A stretch of DNA of 64,000 nucleotides, from contig JAJEKV010000267.1 of the NCBI GenBank assembly GCA_021234155.1, positions 250,001-314,000 on the forward strand, read 5' to 3'. The notes under the pieces are model-generated. The model did no database searches and was not told the origin of the DNA. It worked only from the letters and a program-made list of their open reading frames with translations. This document shows positions 45,657 through 59,214 of the stretch, in pieces (within the stretch, counting starts at the first letter, position 1; each line of letters starts with the position of its first letter). The position numbers and the translations under genes were made by a program. The DNA comes from Isoetes taiwanensis. Lineage: Eukaryota > Streptophyta > Lycopodiopsida > Isoetales > Isoetaceae.

Positions 45657-48600
45657 CACATTCTTCTTGGACCACAAAAAGGAGAGGACATTAAAGACTT
45701 CTTTGAGAAGTTTGATAATGTCATTGCTGACCTCACTGCTGCAGGAGTGCCCATAACCAATGAATACCAAGTTTTGTCATTGGCAAGAGCATTTTCAAAA
45801 TACAGAAACTTGTCCACCTTGGTCAAGAATGTGGCCAAAAGCAGGGAGGATGCTGAAAATATGATAAAGACAGAATTAGAGCAACACAAGTTGGTTGCTG
45901 AAAATGAAGAAGAACCAACTGAAATTCTGTACACCTCTGGAGGGAAGACTCGAGTAGGACAAGGTAAGCTAGGTCCTTGCTTTGCATGCAATGCATATGG
46001 CCATCTCAAGGCAAACTGTCCTAAATTAAATAAAGGGAATAAGTGTTATAATTGTGAAGGATTTGGCCATGTAGCCTCTAACTGTTCAAGTCCAAGGGAT
46101 TTTTCAAAAAAACAAGAAGGGAATATGGCTAAAGCTGGCAGGGGCAGAGGTTACAATATCAGAGGAAGAACTTCTCGAGGGAGAGGAAGGGGCAGATCCA
46201 CTGAACTTAATGTGGCCACTGAGAAGAACAATGAACCAGAAGAGGAGCTTGATGAAAATGCTGAGGTAAGTCATCCTAAACTATTAACAGTTGTCTCAGA
46301 TTATAAACTAAAGGATGTTGAAAATTTGTATGTGTTAGATAGTGGAGCTGAGAGAAGCGTGATCAAATCACCTTCTATGCTCAAAGAAAAGTTTCAGAAA
46401 AATGCAAGCTATGTGCAGATGGGAGATGGCAATTTGCAGAAGGTGGAGCAAGCAGGATTATTAGAAATTTTTGATCTTGAAGGAAATCCAGTCATTCTAG
46501 AGAATGTACTATGTGTGCCTAATCTAGTTAGAAATTTAATTTCTGTAACTCAGTTGGTGGATTTGGGATATCATGTTAATTTTGAAACTCATCAATGCAA
46601 AGTACTTTTGAATGGTGAAGTTAAATTCTTAGCAAAAAGAGTTGGCAGACTTTTTGCATTTCATAACAATGTTCATGAGACAATAAATGCTGTTATGACT
46701 TCAACAATCAAGATGTGGCATGAAAGATTAGGACATACCCATCTAAATAATTTAAACTTCATGATCAAACAAGGACAAATTATGGCTGAAAGCAAAGGGG
46801 AAGAAAATCTGAACTGTGCTGGCTGTTTTAAGGGAAAATCCAGCAGACTGCCATTTTCCAAGAAGGCCAAAAGGGCCAAAGAATTAATTGAACTTGTGCA
46901 TAGTGATCTCTGTGGCCCTTTGAACGTGAGAAGTATACATGGTAAGAGATATTTCATTACATTCACTGATGATTTTTCCAGGAAAACTAAGTGCTACACA
47001 TTGAGAACCAAGGATCAAGCTTTTGAAGCGTTCAAATTGTATCAAGCAGAAGTTGAGAGACAAACAGGTATGAAATTAAAATGCTTAAGAACTGACCGAG
47101 GAGGAGAGTTTGTATCTAACAGGTTTAATCATTATTGCTTCCAAAATGGGATTAGAAGACAAGTTACATGCTCACATACTCCACAACAAAATGGAGTTTC
47201 AGAGAGGAAAAACAGATCCATTCTTAATGCAGTAAGGGCCATGATCAAACATGCAGGGTTGCCTAATTTTCTGTGGGAAGAAGCAGTCAAAACTGCTGTG
47301 GAAATACAAAACAAATTGCCATCCAGAAGCATTAATGGAAAAACTCCAGATGAAATATGGTATGGATTCAAACCCTCTTATGATAAATATAAGGCATATG
47401 GTTGTCTTGCATATGCATTAGTTCCAGAAGAAGAAAGACAAAAATTAGATGATCGAGCACTTGAATGTTATCTAATTGGATATGATGAACTGTCAAAAGG
47501 ATATCAATTGTATGATCCTTTAAGAAAAAGAATTTTGGTCAGCAGGGATGTGTATTTTATTGAGAATAAGCTCTATAAAGAAAGGAGGATAGATAGCCCA
47601 AGCAAACAGGTCTATAAAGATGGTCATAAAGAAAAGGAAGTCACATTTGCTGATCTAGATAATGATGATGACTCAGGAAGTGAGCAAGCAGTAGCTAGAA
47701 ATAAACAAAACAGTACTGAAAATTTAGGGGCTGATTCTGAAGATATTGAGGAGCCAGATATACAAGGAACAACAAATGAAAAAGATGCAAAGAAATCAAG
47801 GAAGACAGAGGCTAAAAAATTAATGGAGGATGCCATGATTAATGTTCATAATTATGGACGTACCCAGGAAGGTAGAAGTAAAAGGCTAAATGTTTTGGAA
47901 GACTCAGAGGCCATTATAATGGCTATTATAGAACCAAATGTTCCACAAAGTTATGATGATGCTATCAGAAGTGTGCATGCTTCAAACTGGAAACAGGCTA
48001 TGGAAGAAGAACTAAATGCATTTAAAAGAACTGACACTTATGAATTGGTTAAGAAACCAGAAGGGAAAAATGTGGTTGCAAGCAAATGGATTTTTAAAAA
48101 TAAACTTGGATCAGATGGAAAATCCACAATATACAAGGCTAGGCTTGTGGCCAAAGGATATTCTCAGAAAAAAGGGTTGGATTACAATGAAACTTTTTCT
48201 CCTATAGTGAAACTTGCAAGCATCAGGATACTCTTGGCATATGCTAGTGCACATGATTTAGAAATTCACCATATGGACGTTAGCACAGCATTTTTAAATG
48301 CAAAACTTGAAGAAGATATATTCATGCAACAAGCAGAAGGATTTGAACAAGGTACAGGAATGGTTTGGAAGTTAAAACGAGCAGTTTATGGACTCAAGCA
48401 GTCTCCTAGAGCATGGTATAAGTGCATGGACAATTTCTTGAGAGTAAGCGGATTCAAAAAACTTGAGAGTGATGGGAATATATATTTGTTCAAGAACAAA
48501 CAGAATTTTTGCATCATAGCATTGTATGTAGATGATTGCATTATGGTGGCTAATGATGGCACATGCTTAGATAACTGCAAACAAGTTCTCAAGTCTAAAT

Positions 48601-49496
48601 TTAAGATGACAGATCTTGGAGAGCTCAAAAGATTTTTAGGGATCGAAGTAACTAGAAACAGGGATGAAAGAAAGCTAGTTCTTACCCAGGCAATAAATAT
48701 TCAAAACATTCTTAGCAGATTCGGAATGGAGAGTTGTAACAGTGCTGCTACTCCTCTTGTGACAGGCCACAAAATTTCAGAAAACATGTGTCCCAAATCA
48801 GAGATTGAAGCAGAAGAAATGCTAAATATTCCATACAGAGAACTAATAGGTTGTCTTTTGTATGTAGCAAATTGCACACGCCCTGATATTGCATTCTCTG
48901 TTAGTTTATTAAGCAGGTACTCCAACAATCCAGGAAGGACTCACTGGATAGCTGCTAAGAGGATATTGAGATTTCTTAAGGGCACTCAAAATGAAGGTAT
49001 TTGCTTTTCTAATAGTCAATTGCAGCTGCAAGTTTTTTGTGATGCAGATTGGGCTTCTGATCTAGATCATAGGAAGTCAACATCAGGATATTCTTTAATG
49101 TTAGCTGGAGGGTCAGTTGCTTGGAAATCCAAAAAGCAAAATAGTGTTGCAATGTCATCTGCTGAAGCAGAATATGCTGCAACAACATTGGCTGCTAAGG
49201 AGATAGTATGGGCAAGAAGATTGCTTAATGAGTTAGGGATAATCCAAATTAATCCCACAATATTGTTAAGTGATAGCTTAAGCTGTATAGCTATTACTAA
49301 AAACCCAGTCATGCATCAGAGAACTAAACACATTGAAATTCACATGCACTTTATAAGGGAACAGGTTGCCAAGAAGGTTATTTCAGTTGAGTATGTAAAG
49401 ACTCAGGAACAAGCAGCAGACATTCTGACAAAAGCTTTGCCACAGGTTAAATTTGATAAGTTCAGGTTCATGCTGGGAATACATGGAAAACAATAA
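45657..49496 (+). CDS. Copia gag-pol, long intact frame, 5'-truncated
   Basis: Uninterrupted frame of 1,279 codons from after the TAG at 45654; the first ATG is at 45747. Domains in order: end of gag (HILLGPQKGEDIKDFFEKF); two CCHC knuckles (CFACNAYGHLKANCP, CYNCEGFGHVASNC); protease VLDSGAERS; pre-integrase MWHERLGHTHLNNL; integrase ELVHSDLCGPL, FTDDFSRKTKCY, DRGGEFVSNRF and HTPQQNGVSERKN; reverse transcriptase KARLVAKGYSQKKGLDYNE, HMDVSTAFLNAK, VYGLKQSPRAWY and LYVDDCIM; RNase H FCDADWASDLDHRKSTSGY and TKHIEIHMHFI. No frameshift over 3.8 kb suggests recent activity. The beginning of gag and the 5' LTR are missing, so this copy cannot be autonomous. The N-terminal gag remnant extends into sequence shared with duplication copy B. 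Confidence 0.95.
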   Translation, partial: HILLGPQKGEDIKDFFEKFDNVIADLTAAGVPITNEYQVLSLARAFSKYRNLSTLVKNVAKSREDAENMIKTELEQHKLVAENEEEPTEILYTSGGKTRVGQGKLGPCFACNAYGHLKANCPKLNKGNKCYNCEGFGHVASNCSSPRDFSKKQEGNMAKAGRGRGYNIRGRTSRGRGRGRSTELNVATEKNNEPEEELDENAEVSHPKLLTVVSDYKLKDVENLYVLDSGAERSVIKSPSMLKEKFQKNASYVQMGDGNLQKVEQAGLLEIFDLEGNPVILENVLCVPNLVRNLISVTQLVDLGYHVNFETHQCKVLLNGEVKFLAKRVGRLFAFHNNVHETINAVMTSTIKMWHERLGHTHLNNLNFMIKQGQIMAESKGEENLNCAGCFKGKSSRLPFSKKAKRAKELIELVHSDLCGPLNVRSIHGKRYFITFTDDFSRKTKCYTLRTKDQAFEAFKLYQAEVERQTGMKLKCLRTDRGGEFVSNRFNHYCFQNGIRRQVTCSHTPQQNGVSERKNRSILNAVRAMIKHAGLPNFLWEEAVKTAVEIQNKLPSRSINGKTPDEIWYGFKPSYDKYKAYGCLAYALVPEEERQKLDDRALECYLIGYDELSKGYQLYDPLRKRILVSRDVYFIENKLYKERRIDSPSKQVYKDGHKEKEVTFADLDNDDDSGSEQAVARNKQNSTENLGADSEDIEEPDIQGTTNEKDAKKSRKTEAKKLMEDAMINVHNYGRTQEGRSKRLNVLEDSEAIIMAIIEPNVPQSYDDAIRSVHASNWKQAMEEELNAFKRTDTYELVKKPEGKNVVASKWIFKNKLGSDGKSTIYKARLVAKGYSQKKGLDYNETFSPIVKLASIRILLAYASAHDLEIHHMDVSTAFLNAKLEEDIFMQQAEGFEQGTGMVWKLKRAVYGLKQSPRAWYKCMDNFLRVSGFKKLESDGNIYLFKNKQNFCIIALYVDDCIMVANDGTCLDNCKQVLKSKFKMTDLGELKRFLGIEVTRNRDERKLVLTQAINIQNILSRFGMESCNSAATPLVTGHKISENMCPKSEIEAEEMLNIPYRELIGCLLYVANCTRPDIAFSVSLLSRYSNNPGRTHWIAAKRILRFLKGTQNEGICFSNSQLQLQVFCDADWASDLDHRKSTSGYSLMLAGGSVAWKSKKQNSVAMSSAEAEYAATTLAAKEIVWARRLLNELGIIQINPTILLSDSLSCIAITKNPVMHQRTKHIEIHMHFIREQVAKKVISVEYVKTQEQAADILTKALPQVKFDKFRFMLGIHGKQ

Positions 49497-49612
49497 GACA
49501 AGTTCAGATTTATGCTGGGAAGATTTGTTCAGGTTCATGCTGAGAATACAAGAAAATAATAAGGCAAGTTCAGATTTATGCTGAGAATACTTGGGAAAGA
49601 AATAAGTTGTGA
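49455..49612 (+). repeat. Imperfect tandem repeats at the end of pol
   Basis: The last pol codons (AAGTTCAGGTTCATGCTGGG) are followed by three diverged copies of a unit of about 35-60 bp with TTCAGRTTYATGCTGRGAA. A second pair, AGCAATCTGCTCAGCCA / AACAATCTGCTCAGCCA, follows at 49618-49656. These lie between the stop codon and the 3' LTR. Confidence 0.8.
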
Positions 49613-49688
49613 CAGTAAGCAATCTGCTCAGCCAACAGTAAACAATCTGCTCAGCCAGATGCAGGATCATGACATGAAGGGAGAGTGT

Positions 49689-50243
49689 TGTTAGGATCAT
49701 GTCATGATGTGATGACTTGACAATACAAGTTTGAATGAAACATATACGAGGTTAAGGGAGACAATATGAAGTTCGATGGTTAGCACATAAAGGATCAATG
49801 GTTGAATCATTATATGCTAAAGGTTCAATGGTTGAAATATTAATGAGTTAAATGTGAACCTGCATGGGGATCAAATACAGAATTCTATATTAAGCTGGTC
49901 TCGATTATTCGAGCCAGCACAGCTGTGTTCCGATCGGTTCTGCAAGACCGACGGATTCCTGAGTTCATATCCGATCATTGTAGAATGGTCTGGCATTCTT
50001 TGGTGCCGGATCCGACCTAAGAGAACTAGTAAAGGTTGAAGTTCGATGGTTTATTAGCAGTCAAAATGAACAGGGCAATGGTTAATCCAATTGCTACAGT
50101 ACTGTCATATGATTTAGTTCAATGGTCGTTAGAAATTATTGTGCATTATGAATTATGCTGAAATACTAGCTCTAATGGATGTTTCTATGATAAAGTTCTA
50201 TAATTATGTTGATATTGTGATTTAAGAGAGGATCAACTAACAA
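49689..50243 (+). repeat. 3' LTR of the intact-frame Copia
   Basis: The polypurine tract GAAGGGAGAG ends at 49686. TGTTAGGATC at about 49689 and GATCAACTAACA ending at 50243 give the inverted LTR termini TGTTAG...CTAACA. Length about 555 bp. No matching 5' LTR lies left of 45657. The exact start could be 49686 (TGTTGTTAGG). Confidence 0.65.
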
Positions 50244-51947
<1,704 letters not shown>

Positions 51948-52980
51948 ATATCGCATAGCTCCTATACATAAGCGCATACCCAGACAACTCATCCCTACCC
52001 TCAATTCCAAGAATCTTACCTTTACTTTACAGAGCCTGGTGGTGTCCTCCGCTACCTGGAATCACTTGGATTAGGTGCAGAAAGCCTTCTTAGCACGGGC
52101 ACTGGGGGTGAAGTCCACAGGTCTGATATCGAATCCTATTGCAGGAGTAAGGTTCCATGCCTCTTCAGAGGGTGGCCCTTGGTCGCCACATCATCTACTT
52201 TTAGAAGGTGGTCAATATGAATGATACCCATCTCCCTAGCCTAGCTTATACCATGGCAATGGGGCCGCAGTGCCTCAAAGCCTGCTGGAGGAAAACATGA
52301 GCTCAGTGGTTGGCCAAATGGTATGTGTAGGAGCACAGGTGCAAACAGAGGCAGCTCACCATAACTTGGCGCTTGCTTCTTCAGCAAGCTCTGGGATGCC
52401 AATGCCCTTGAACAGGTCAAGACAATATATTACCAGTGTCAGATAGACCCCCCATTGGAATGGGACCGGCAACGTTATAGCCATTTTCTTGAAAACATGC
52501 AGACTCATTGCCTCGATTCACACAGGTATATACCGTCTCCAAATTGAGATGGGTAGATGGATAGGGGAGCTACTTCAAGAAAGGCTTTGACAATGCTACC
52601 AAATGGGAGCTATCAAGGATATGCCCTTCAGAATTGTCCAACATATGATCAAATTCGGACACGCTATGCTGAGTTGGGCAGGCCCGACCAGCCAGTACAT
52701 GTGATATTGAGCACGGCTTCAGTATGGATGTTGCGATCATACCTTATGGAGGTCATGGATTGTTGGACACTCACCTGAAATTTATATATATTTCATGATG
52801 TATCTTTGTACACTGACAACATTCTTATTATTGCCATGATTTTTTCCATGAAAACCTTTCAATGCGGGGCTTTTCTAATCTGGACAATAATAAGTCTGAT
52901 GCATTCCTTTGGGTCCCATAGGCCAGTTGGTCTTTGTAGAAACACTAGTCTATTCAATTCTATTCCCAATGGATGAGTTA
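51948..52980 (+). mobile_element. LINE 3' fragment, duplication copy A
   Basis: 5'-truncated copy of the ATTCT-tailed LINE family: after a leader, words such as GLGAESLLSTGTGGEVHRSD and RGWPLVATSS, later WDRQRYSH, RLIASIHTGIYRLQIEMGR and a distal HVILSTASVWMLRSYLMEVM at 52680-52760. It ends with GGTCCCATAGGCCAGTTGGT and a degraded TCTATTCAATTCTATTCCC tail. Many stops. The same fragment is at 55549-56590, so the insertion predates the tandem duplication. Confidence 0.75.
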
Positions 52981-53393
52981 TATATCTTCTAGGCAATTTT
53001 TTACAAATGTTTACCCTCTAGTCCTAATCATGTCAGTATAGTACTAATTAAAGTTAAAAATACTCCCATTAAACATGTCAGCCCTTTATTGACAAATACT
53101 CTTGTATTACATTATTGTGCGTCAAATCTAATAGTGATTGAAGTCTTTTCTTAAATGGAGTATTTAGGCCTATGTATCGTTTAGGCATTAATAAACCCCG
53201 TCAATTAGATGTAGGGCACTCGATAATCCTTAGAGATGAATTTTGACAAATAATGGAAGGTTTCAACTTATATGTATATGTCTATCAATATATTTTACCT
53301 TATAATGTTAGTAGACAAGCAAATAACATTAAATAAGATAAAATAAAATTTATAAAAGCGTCAAAGCAAGAAAGGCATACCTGAATTATTTGG

Positions 53394-56300
53394 TGTGATC
53401 CCTTGTTAGATGTTTCAATAGGTCACCACGTGTAAAGTAACCTCCTATAGTGCGCTAAAAACTATTCTATTCTATTCTATTCTTTTAAATTTCTTTATTT
53501 CTTTTCTACACCTTGGAGAGGCTCAAATGATTTTTATCCTTAACAACCATATATTATTTGGGGAGTATAGAATAGTGAAGAGTCTAAAAGTTGGCATTAT
53601 TCTAGAAGATGTCGAATTTAGGATGAGTAAGCGTATGTAAATATAATGAGAAGTCTATATGTACTAGGAGAATTAGAGTTTGGATATGCTAAAATTCTTC
53701 AACAAAACATGAGCATAAAACATTTGGTGTTCTTATGAATGCATGGCAGATGTGTGTATAAACTATGCTTTGGAGTTTCTAATGGTGTATTCGTGATTGT
53801 TTATGATTGAACTTGTTATAGGCATGTAGATGCATATATGAGTAGACACCATGTGAGGCAATTAGGAATTGTTCAAATATAAGCAATGTGGAACTTGATT
53901 GCTTCGATTAAATGTAGGACCGAGCTTCAGAGTAGTCTTTTATTCTCTTTAGAAGAGAAAAAAAATTAATTGGAAGAGGGGATATGGCAGCGATGGGAGA
54001 GCCCTGAATAAGAATCATGGTAGGCTTGTGCAACCCTGCTTGTTGTGTGGCAAATTCTGAGTTAATGGGAGATTTGTTGGAGTTACTAGTCCTAGAACAA
54101 AAATGTCTCGAGCTGGAGGGCGCCCAGAGTTGCATTCAATGTAAGGTGATTGGGGTTAGGACTCAAGATTTACACAACTAAACAATGTTAGAGCGATGTT
54201 GTGCATCATATGTCCTAAGGGATGCAACCAAGTGGCGTGGCGTAGAAATTGCTTCTTCTTCTTCTTTCTACATCTGAAAGTCCCTAAATGTGAAGTAAGT
54301 AGAAGGTAAATACATTTTAGGAATTTGGTAGCCTCTATGGGTATTACTGTCATGGATATCATGTATATCTTATGACAATAGACCTTAATTAGCAAAATTG
54401 CTATTGTGTGATTCGCTATGTAGCAATGGCAGGAGAATAATTAATAAAAGAAAGAGAATATCATGTATAGCCACCTTTAAGATGTATATAATCCTCACTT
54501 ATGAGCATGATGAGGAAGAAATCATTGTCCAACGACTTAATAGATGAAAGGTTGCATCTCAACAAGAATAGAAAATAAAGAGAGTAGCATAGGATAGGGT
54601 AGGGTAGGGTAGGGTAGGATCGGATGGGATAGGATAGGATATCTTCTAATCAAATTCACCCACTGAAGATTTCACTCTCTTGATAGAATTATTTGTCATT
54701 CAACCCCATTATGATGACAGTCTGCTAGCACATTCTTCTTGGACCACAAAAAGCAAGCAACCTAGAATATGCTCTTATTAGACCACCATAACTCATTTTG
54801 CCACTTAATGGTCATTATATAGGAGTTGCAGATTTATGCAAGGTTGTTTTTCAACGGGTTGTTAATTAGGCATCTTATGAGTGCCTAACATCATATTGAA
54901 AGAGTTTTTCACCAATCTATGAAAAGCAGATGATTCTTCAAGGAAAACATCTCCTACATCATCATTCACAATGAGAGATTGTGAACTTACAACGCTCCTC
55001 CATATTGCTTGTTATACATTGTTTGGAGAAGGATTTCTATGGATGTCCATCTATCTATCTTCGCCACCATTACCTAATTGCCATGACAAAGCTTGAACAA
55101 CATCATCTGTCTATTCCATTTTGTTAAACTTTTTGTAAGAATTTCGTGGCTGACCAGACGCAAAGTGAATTATTTTTCTCTTCTAAGCTAGAACTTGATC
55201 CAAATTGCCAAACTTCTATACCATCGCAATCATTCTATAATTATGAGAGCCTCCACAAACCTCGACAATGTCCAACCCTTGCATCCCCAAAACACACACA
55301 ACCACCCCAAATGAGGAGATGGGGAAGAAGAAGGGAGAACAATTTTAACATCCAGGGGAGACCACCATTGCTCTATGGTCCATGCACCTATTATATTGCA
55401 CTATCTATCTAATTGTCTACTATAAGGGCAACCATTACAACAAGTGAGATGCAAAGTCCTTCCAATTGTGACTTAAAAAATTAAATCAAAACATAATACA
55501 TGATATCGTGGCACACGATTGGTCATGATTGGTCTTGGAAGTACGAGGATATCGCATAGCTCCTATACATAAGCGCATACCCAGGCAACTCATCCCTACC
55601 CTCAATTCCAAGAATCTTACCTTTACTCTACAGAGCCTGGTGGTGTCCCCAGCTACTTGGAATCCCTTGGATTAGGTGCAGAAAGCCTTCTTAGCAAGGG
55701 CACTAGGGGTGAAGTCCACAGGTCTGATGTCGAATCCTGTTGCAGGAGTCAGGTTCCATGCCTCTTCAGAGGGTGGCCCTTGGTCGCCACATCATCCAGT
55801 TTTAGAAGGTGGTCAATATGGATGATGCCCATCTCCCTAACCTGGCTTATACCATGGCAATGGGGCCGCAATGCCTCAAGGCCTACTGGAGGAAAAAGTG
55901 AGCTTAGTCGTTGGCCAAATGGTATGTATAGGAGCACAGGTGCAAACAGAGGCAGATCACCATAACTTGGCGCTTGCTTCCTCAGCAAGCTCTGGGATGT
56001 CAGCGCCTTGAACAGGTCAAGACAATATATTACCAGTGTCACATAGACCCCGCATTGGAATGGGGTGACAATGTAATGTAGCCGTTTTCTTGAAAAGGTG
56101 CAGACTCATTGCCTCGATTCACACAGGTATATACTGTCTCCAAATTGAGACGGACAGATGGGTAGGAGAGCTACTTCAAGAAAGGCCTTGCCAATGCTAC
56201 CAAATGGGAGCCATCAAGGATATGCCCTTGAGAGTTGTCCAATATATGATCAAATTCGGACATGCTATGCTGAGTTGGGCAGGCCTGACCAGCCAGTACA

Positions 56301-57038
56301 TGTGATATTGAGCACGACTTCAGTATGGATGTTGCGATCATACCTTATGGAGGTCATGGATATGTGAAATCAGCTATGTTCTCGGACACTCACCTGAGAT
56401 TTATATATATTTCATGATGTATCTTTGCACACTGACAACATTCTTGTTATTGCCACGATTTTTCCCATGAAAACCTTTCGATGCGGGGCTTTTCTAATCT
56501 GGACAATAATAAATCTGCTGCACTCCTTTGGGTCCCATAGGCCAGTTGGTCTCTCTATAAACACTAGTCTATTCAATTCTATTCCCAATGGATGAGTTAT
56601 ATATCTTCTAGGCAATTTTTTACAAATGTTTACCCTCTAGTCCTAATCATGTCAGTATAGTACTAATTAAAGTTAAAAATACTCCCATTGAACATGTCAG
56701 CCCTTTATTGACAAATACTCTTGTATTACATTATTGAGCGTCAAATTTAATAGTGATTGAAGTCTTTTATTTAATGGAGTATTTAGGCCTATGTATTGTT
56801 TAGGCATTAATAAACCCTGTCAATTAGATGTAGGGCACTGGATAATCCTTGCAGATGAATTTTGACAAATAATGGAAGGTTTCAACTTATATGTATATAA
56901 GGTCTATCAATATATTTTAGGTTCGAGGTAAGTTAGTGATGCCTTATAATGTTACTAGACAAGACAAATAACATTAAATAAGATAAAATAAAAGAAATAA
57001 AAGCGTCGAGCAAGAAAAATTACATGAATTATTTGGTC
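53394..57038. repeat. Tandem duplication, copy B (Copia body deleted)
   Basis: Lacks the Copia body. At 54743-54760 the gag words CATTCTTCTTGGACCACA then AAAAG run directly into the sequence right of the 3' LTR (CAACCTAGAATATGCTC). Because some gag codons remain, this is a deletion and not an empty site. It also has an ATTCT run at 53466-53484 absent from copy A. Confidence 0.85.
55549..56592 (+). mobile_element. LINE 3' fragment, duplication copy B
   Basis: Duplicate of 51948-52980, similarly broken. It retains the 3' end GGTCCCATAGGCCAGTTGGT and a degraded tail. No separate insertion event is needed. Confidence 0.75.
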
Positions 57039-58675
57039 GTGACGTCGGGATGTGAAGATGATGCGGGTGGAGGTGGAGATGGCTTGGTACTTGGTGGTGG
57101 TGGTGGTGGTGGTGGGCTTGGGGTTCTTGGGAGTAGGTTAAAGTCATACTTGAATACTTCCATTGCGTTGAAAATTGGGGGCAAGGTAGAATTCTTTGTT
57201 GGAACCAAGGAAATGGTCAAGGTAGCTGGCGATAGAACTTCATAATAGCCACCAGCAAAGGTGCCCCAAATTGTTGTCCAATCAGTTGCATACCTGAGAT
57301 TGACAACAGTGGAATGTACCTCATCATTGAGTTGAACATATAAAGTAAACATTCGGACATCTGTGGCAACACGAGTGCTCAACTCCATGAAGTAGAGATA
57401 AATAGCCAAGTTAGAAGAGAGTGTTCCCAAGTCAAGAGTAAAATTGAAGGTCGAAACATTGAGTGCTTCAAAGGCCGTCATCATCACCTTGGAAGGTGGT
57501 TGATTGGGCATGTCATCCGTTGTTATGGTAAAATTAGTTGTTCTAGAAATAGCATTGGGTGGAGGTCCGGCATCCAAGTCCCATTCTCTGTCATACTGAT
57601 CGTCAGGGTATCTGCATAAATCCACCTAAATAATAAGAAGACATAGATAGATAGAATTCTTTTAATGTCCATGGAGCAGATTAGCATGGGGCTCGAAACT
57701 AGCAATGTGCCTAACCAGTAAAAATGCCGCTGGGTATTTGAGGCTACCGGAAAAAATATATGTTATTGCATTTTCTAGCGTATTATGCCGGAAATTTTTT
57801 ATTTTCTTGCCAGAAAATTGCCGGAAATTTTTTAGGATGACCAGAATTTAACACAAGTGGGCGGATTTTTAGGGGAGAAACTCCCCTATTTTCGAACCAT
57901 GGGAGCATTAATTCATAAATTCTATATACATCATTCGTTGGTAAGTGAGAAATACAGGAAAATAGAAATAAAAATATAACTCACTTAAGTACGCCGTAAG
58001 AACTTGCACCTAAGCTAAGCCTATATGACAGATGCAAGAAAACGTCGCCTCCAGGATGACTGTAGAATCCAGTAGGAAGGGTTCTTAGAGTGAGGGCGGA
58101 AATAAAAGGAACATTCGTCTCTACATCGTTGCTACTGAGGCAAAGACTAACGCTGCTGCTCTCTTTTGATGGGAACGTGAGACTCGCAGACGTGGTAACA
58201 ATACCAGCACTAACCCCGTTTTTAAACAATTCATCGAACCACTGCCCTCCAGCGCCATCGAAAGTGAGATTAAAAGATGGCCACCTGTTACGCCCATCGT
58301 AATTCCTATAGTAAAAGGATGCGACAAAGAAATACTTGAGGTTTTTCCCAACTGGCAAGACGTAGCAGTTGTTGGTGTTGGGAGCTGGGAAATACTTGAG
58401 AGTGGTGAGCTCGTTGGGAGATGTTGGTGCCAGAAACCACAGTATTAGATCCAGAGTCAATATACGTTCCATCCGTTACCCACTGAATTTCTGTGGCAGG
58501 GTCTACGTATGGCAGAGTTGCACCGGAATCAATGCTTAGAAACCCTGTATAAACATTTTGTTAGATTCTACATGATCAATATTAGGTAGTATATCGCATA
58601 GCACTTGCCTTGCTGGGCCGAAACTGTGAGAGAGAAGATGAGGGATATCAGCAGCGTGTATGGCGTAATGGCCAT
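57029..58675 (-). pseudogene. Malectin-like receptor ectodomain, truncated, lesions
   Basis: Exon 1 (58675-58609) encodes a signal peptide MAITPYTLLISLIFSLTVSA. A 64-bp intron with GC-AG borders (AG/GCAAGT ... ACAG) follows. Exon 2 (58544-57985) begins FLSIDSGATLPYVDPATEIQ and WVTDGTYIDSG, and carries YFPAPNTNNCYVLPVGKNLK, FFVASFYYRNYDGRN and FNLTFDGAGGQWFDE. Exon 3 (57625-57029) has VDLCRYPDDQYDREWD and FNAMEVFKYDFNLL, then a Pro-rich tail and stop. This is the complete Malectin_like fold found outside the membrane in LRR receptor kinases, but no LRR, membrane helix or kinase follows. Two lesions: a 1-base shift at about 58415, and an exon 2/3 phase mismatch explained by one missing G at the donor (57985). 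Either a recent pseudogene or two assembly errors in a secreted malectin protein. Confidence 0.8.
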
Positions 58676-59214
58676 ATTGTTGCACTAAAGGGCTCAAGAC
58701 TATTACAAATGAAATAGGAATTTTATAAGTGGTTTGGTGAACGTCACTGTGCCAAACACACCTTAAGATACTGTATTCCTTGGAATCAAGACTCGACGTG
58801 GTCTTTGTATAAAATAATATTTTGAAGTCACAAGTGAGCCACAACCCCCACACCACAAGCAACACTTTCATTAAGGGGGGTGCCTACCTTTGGCCCTGGT
58901 GCCTTTATTAAAAGATAGGACGGGTGTATGCCTACTGGACAAACATCATTAAAAACCGCTCATCACATTTGAACTGCGTTTTACCCAAAATCACATGTAG
59001 AACACCTTACTGGGGCATGGGGGCAGAAAGAGGTTTACTTTAAAAGCATCTAGTTTTCCATCTAGGGCACCGGAGTAGGCAATTTCGGAGTCTGTTAAGG
59101 AGGGCAATTTTCAAGGATTCCAATGAGTCATAATTGCCCAGTTTTGAGTATTGCAAAGTATTCATCGGGCCATTTTGCTGTTAACTGGGCACAAATTATG
59201 ACACAACCCTATGT
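58676..59214. promoter_or_regulatory. Upstream region of malectin gene
   Basis: No coding sequence. The minus-strand promoter should lie here. No convincing TATA box was seen within the first 100 bp; an ATATTATTTTATAC tract at about 58807-58820 is a candidate. Confidence 0.3.

Noticed and set aside
45747-49496. A host gene or virus
   Set aside because: Domain order gag-PR-INT-RT-RNase H and the LTR/polypurine context identify a Ty1/copia retrotransposon.
53394-54760. Copy B as an empty pre-insertion site for the Copia
   Set aside because: Gag codons remain at the junction, so it is a deletion derivative.
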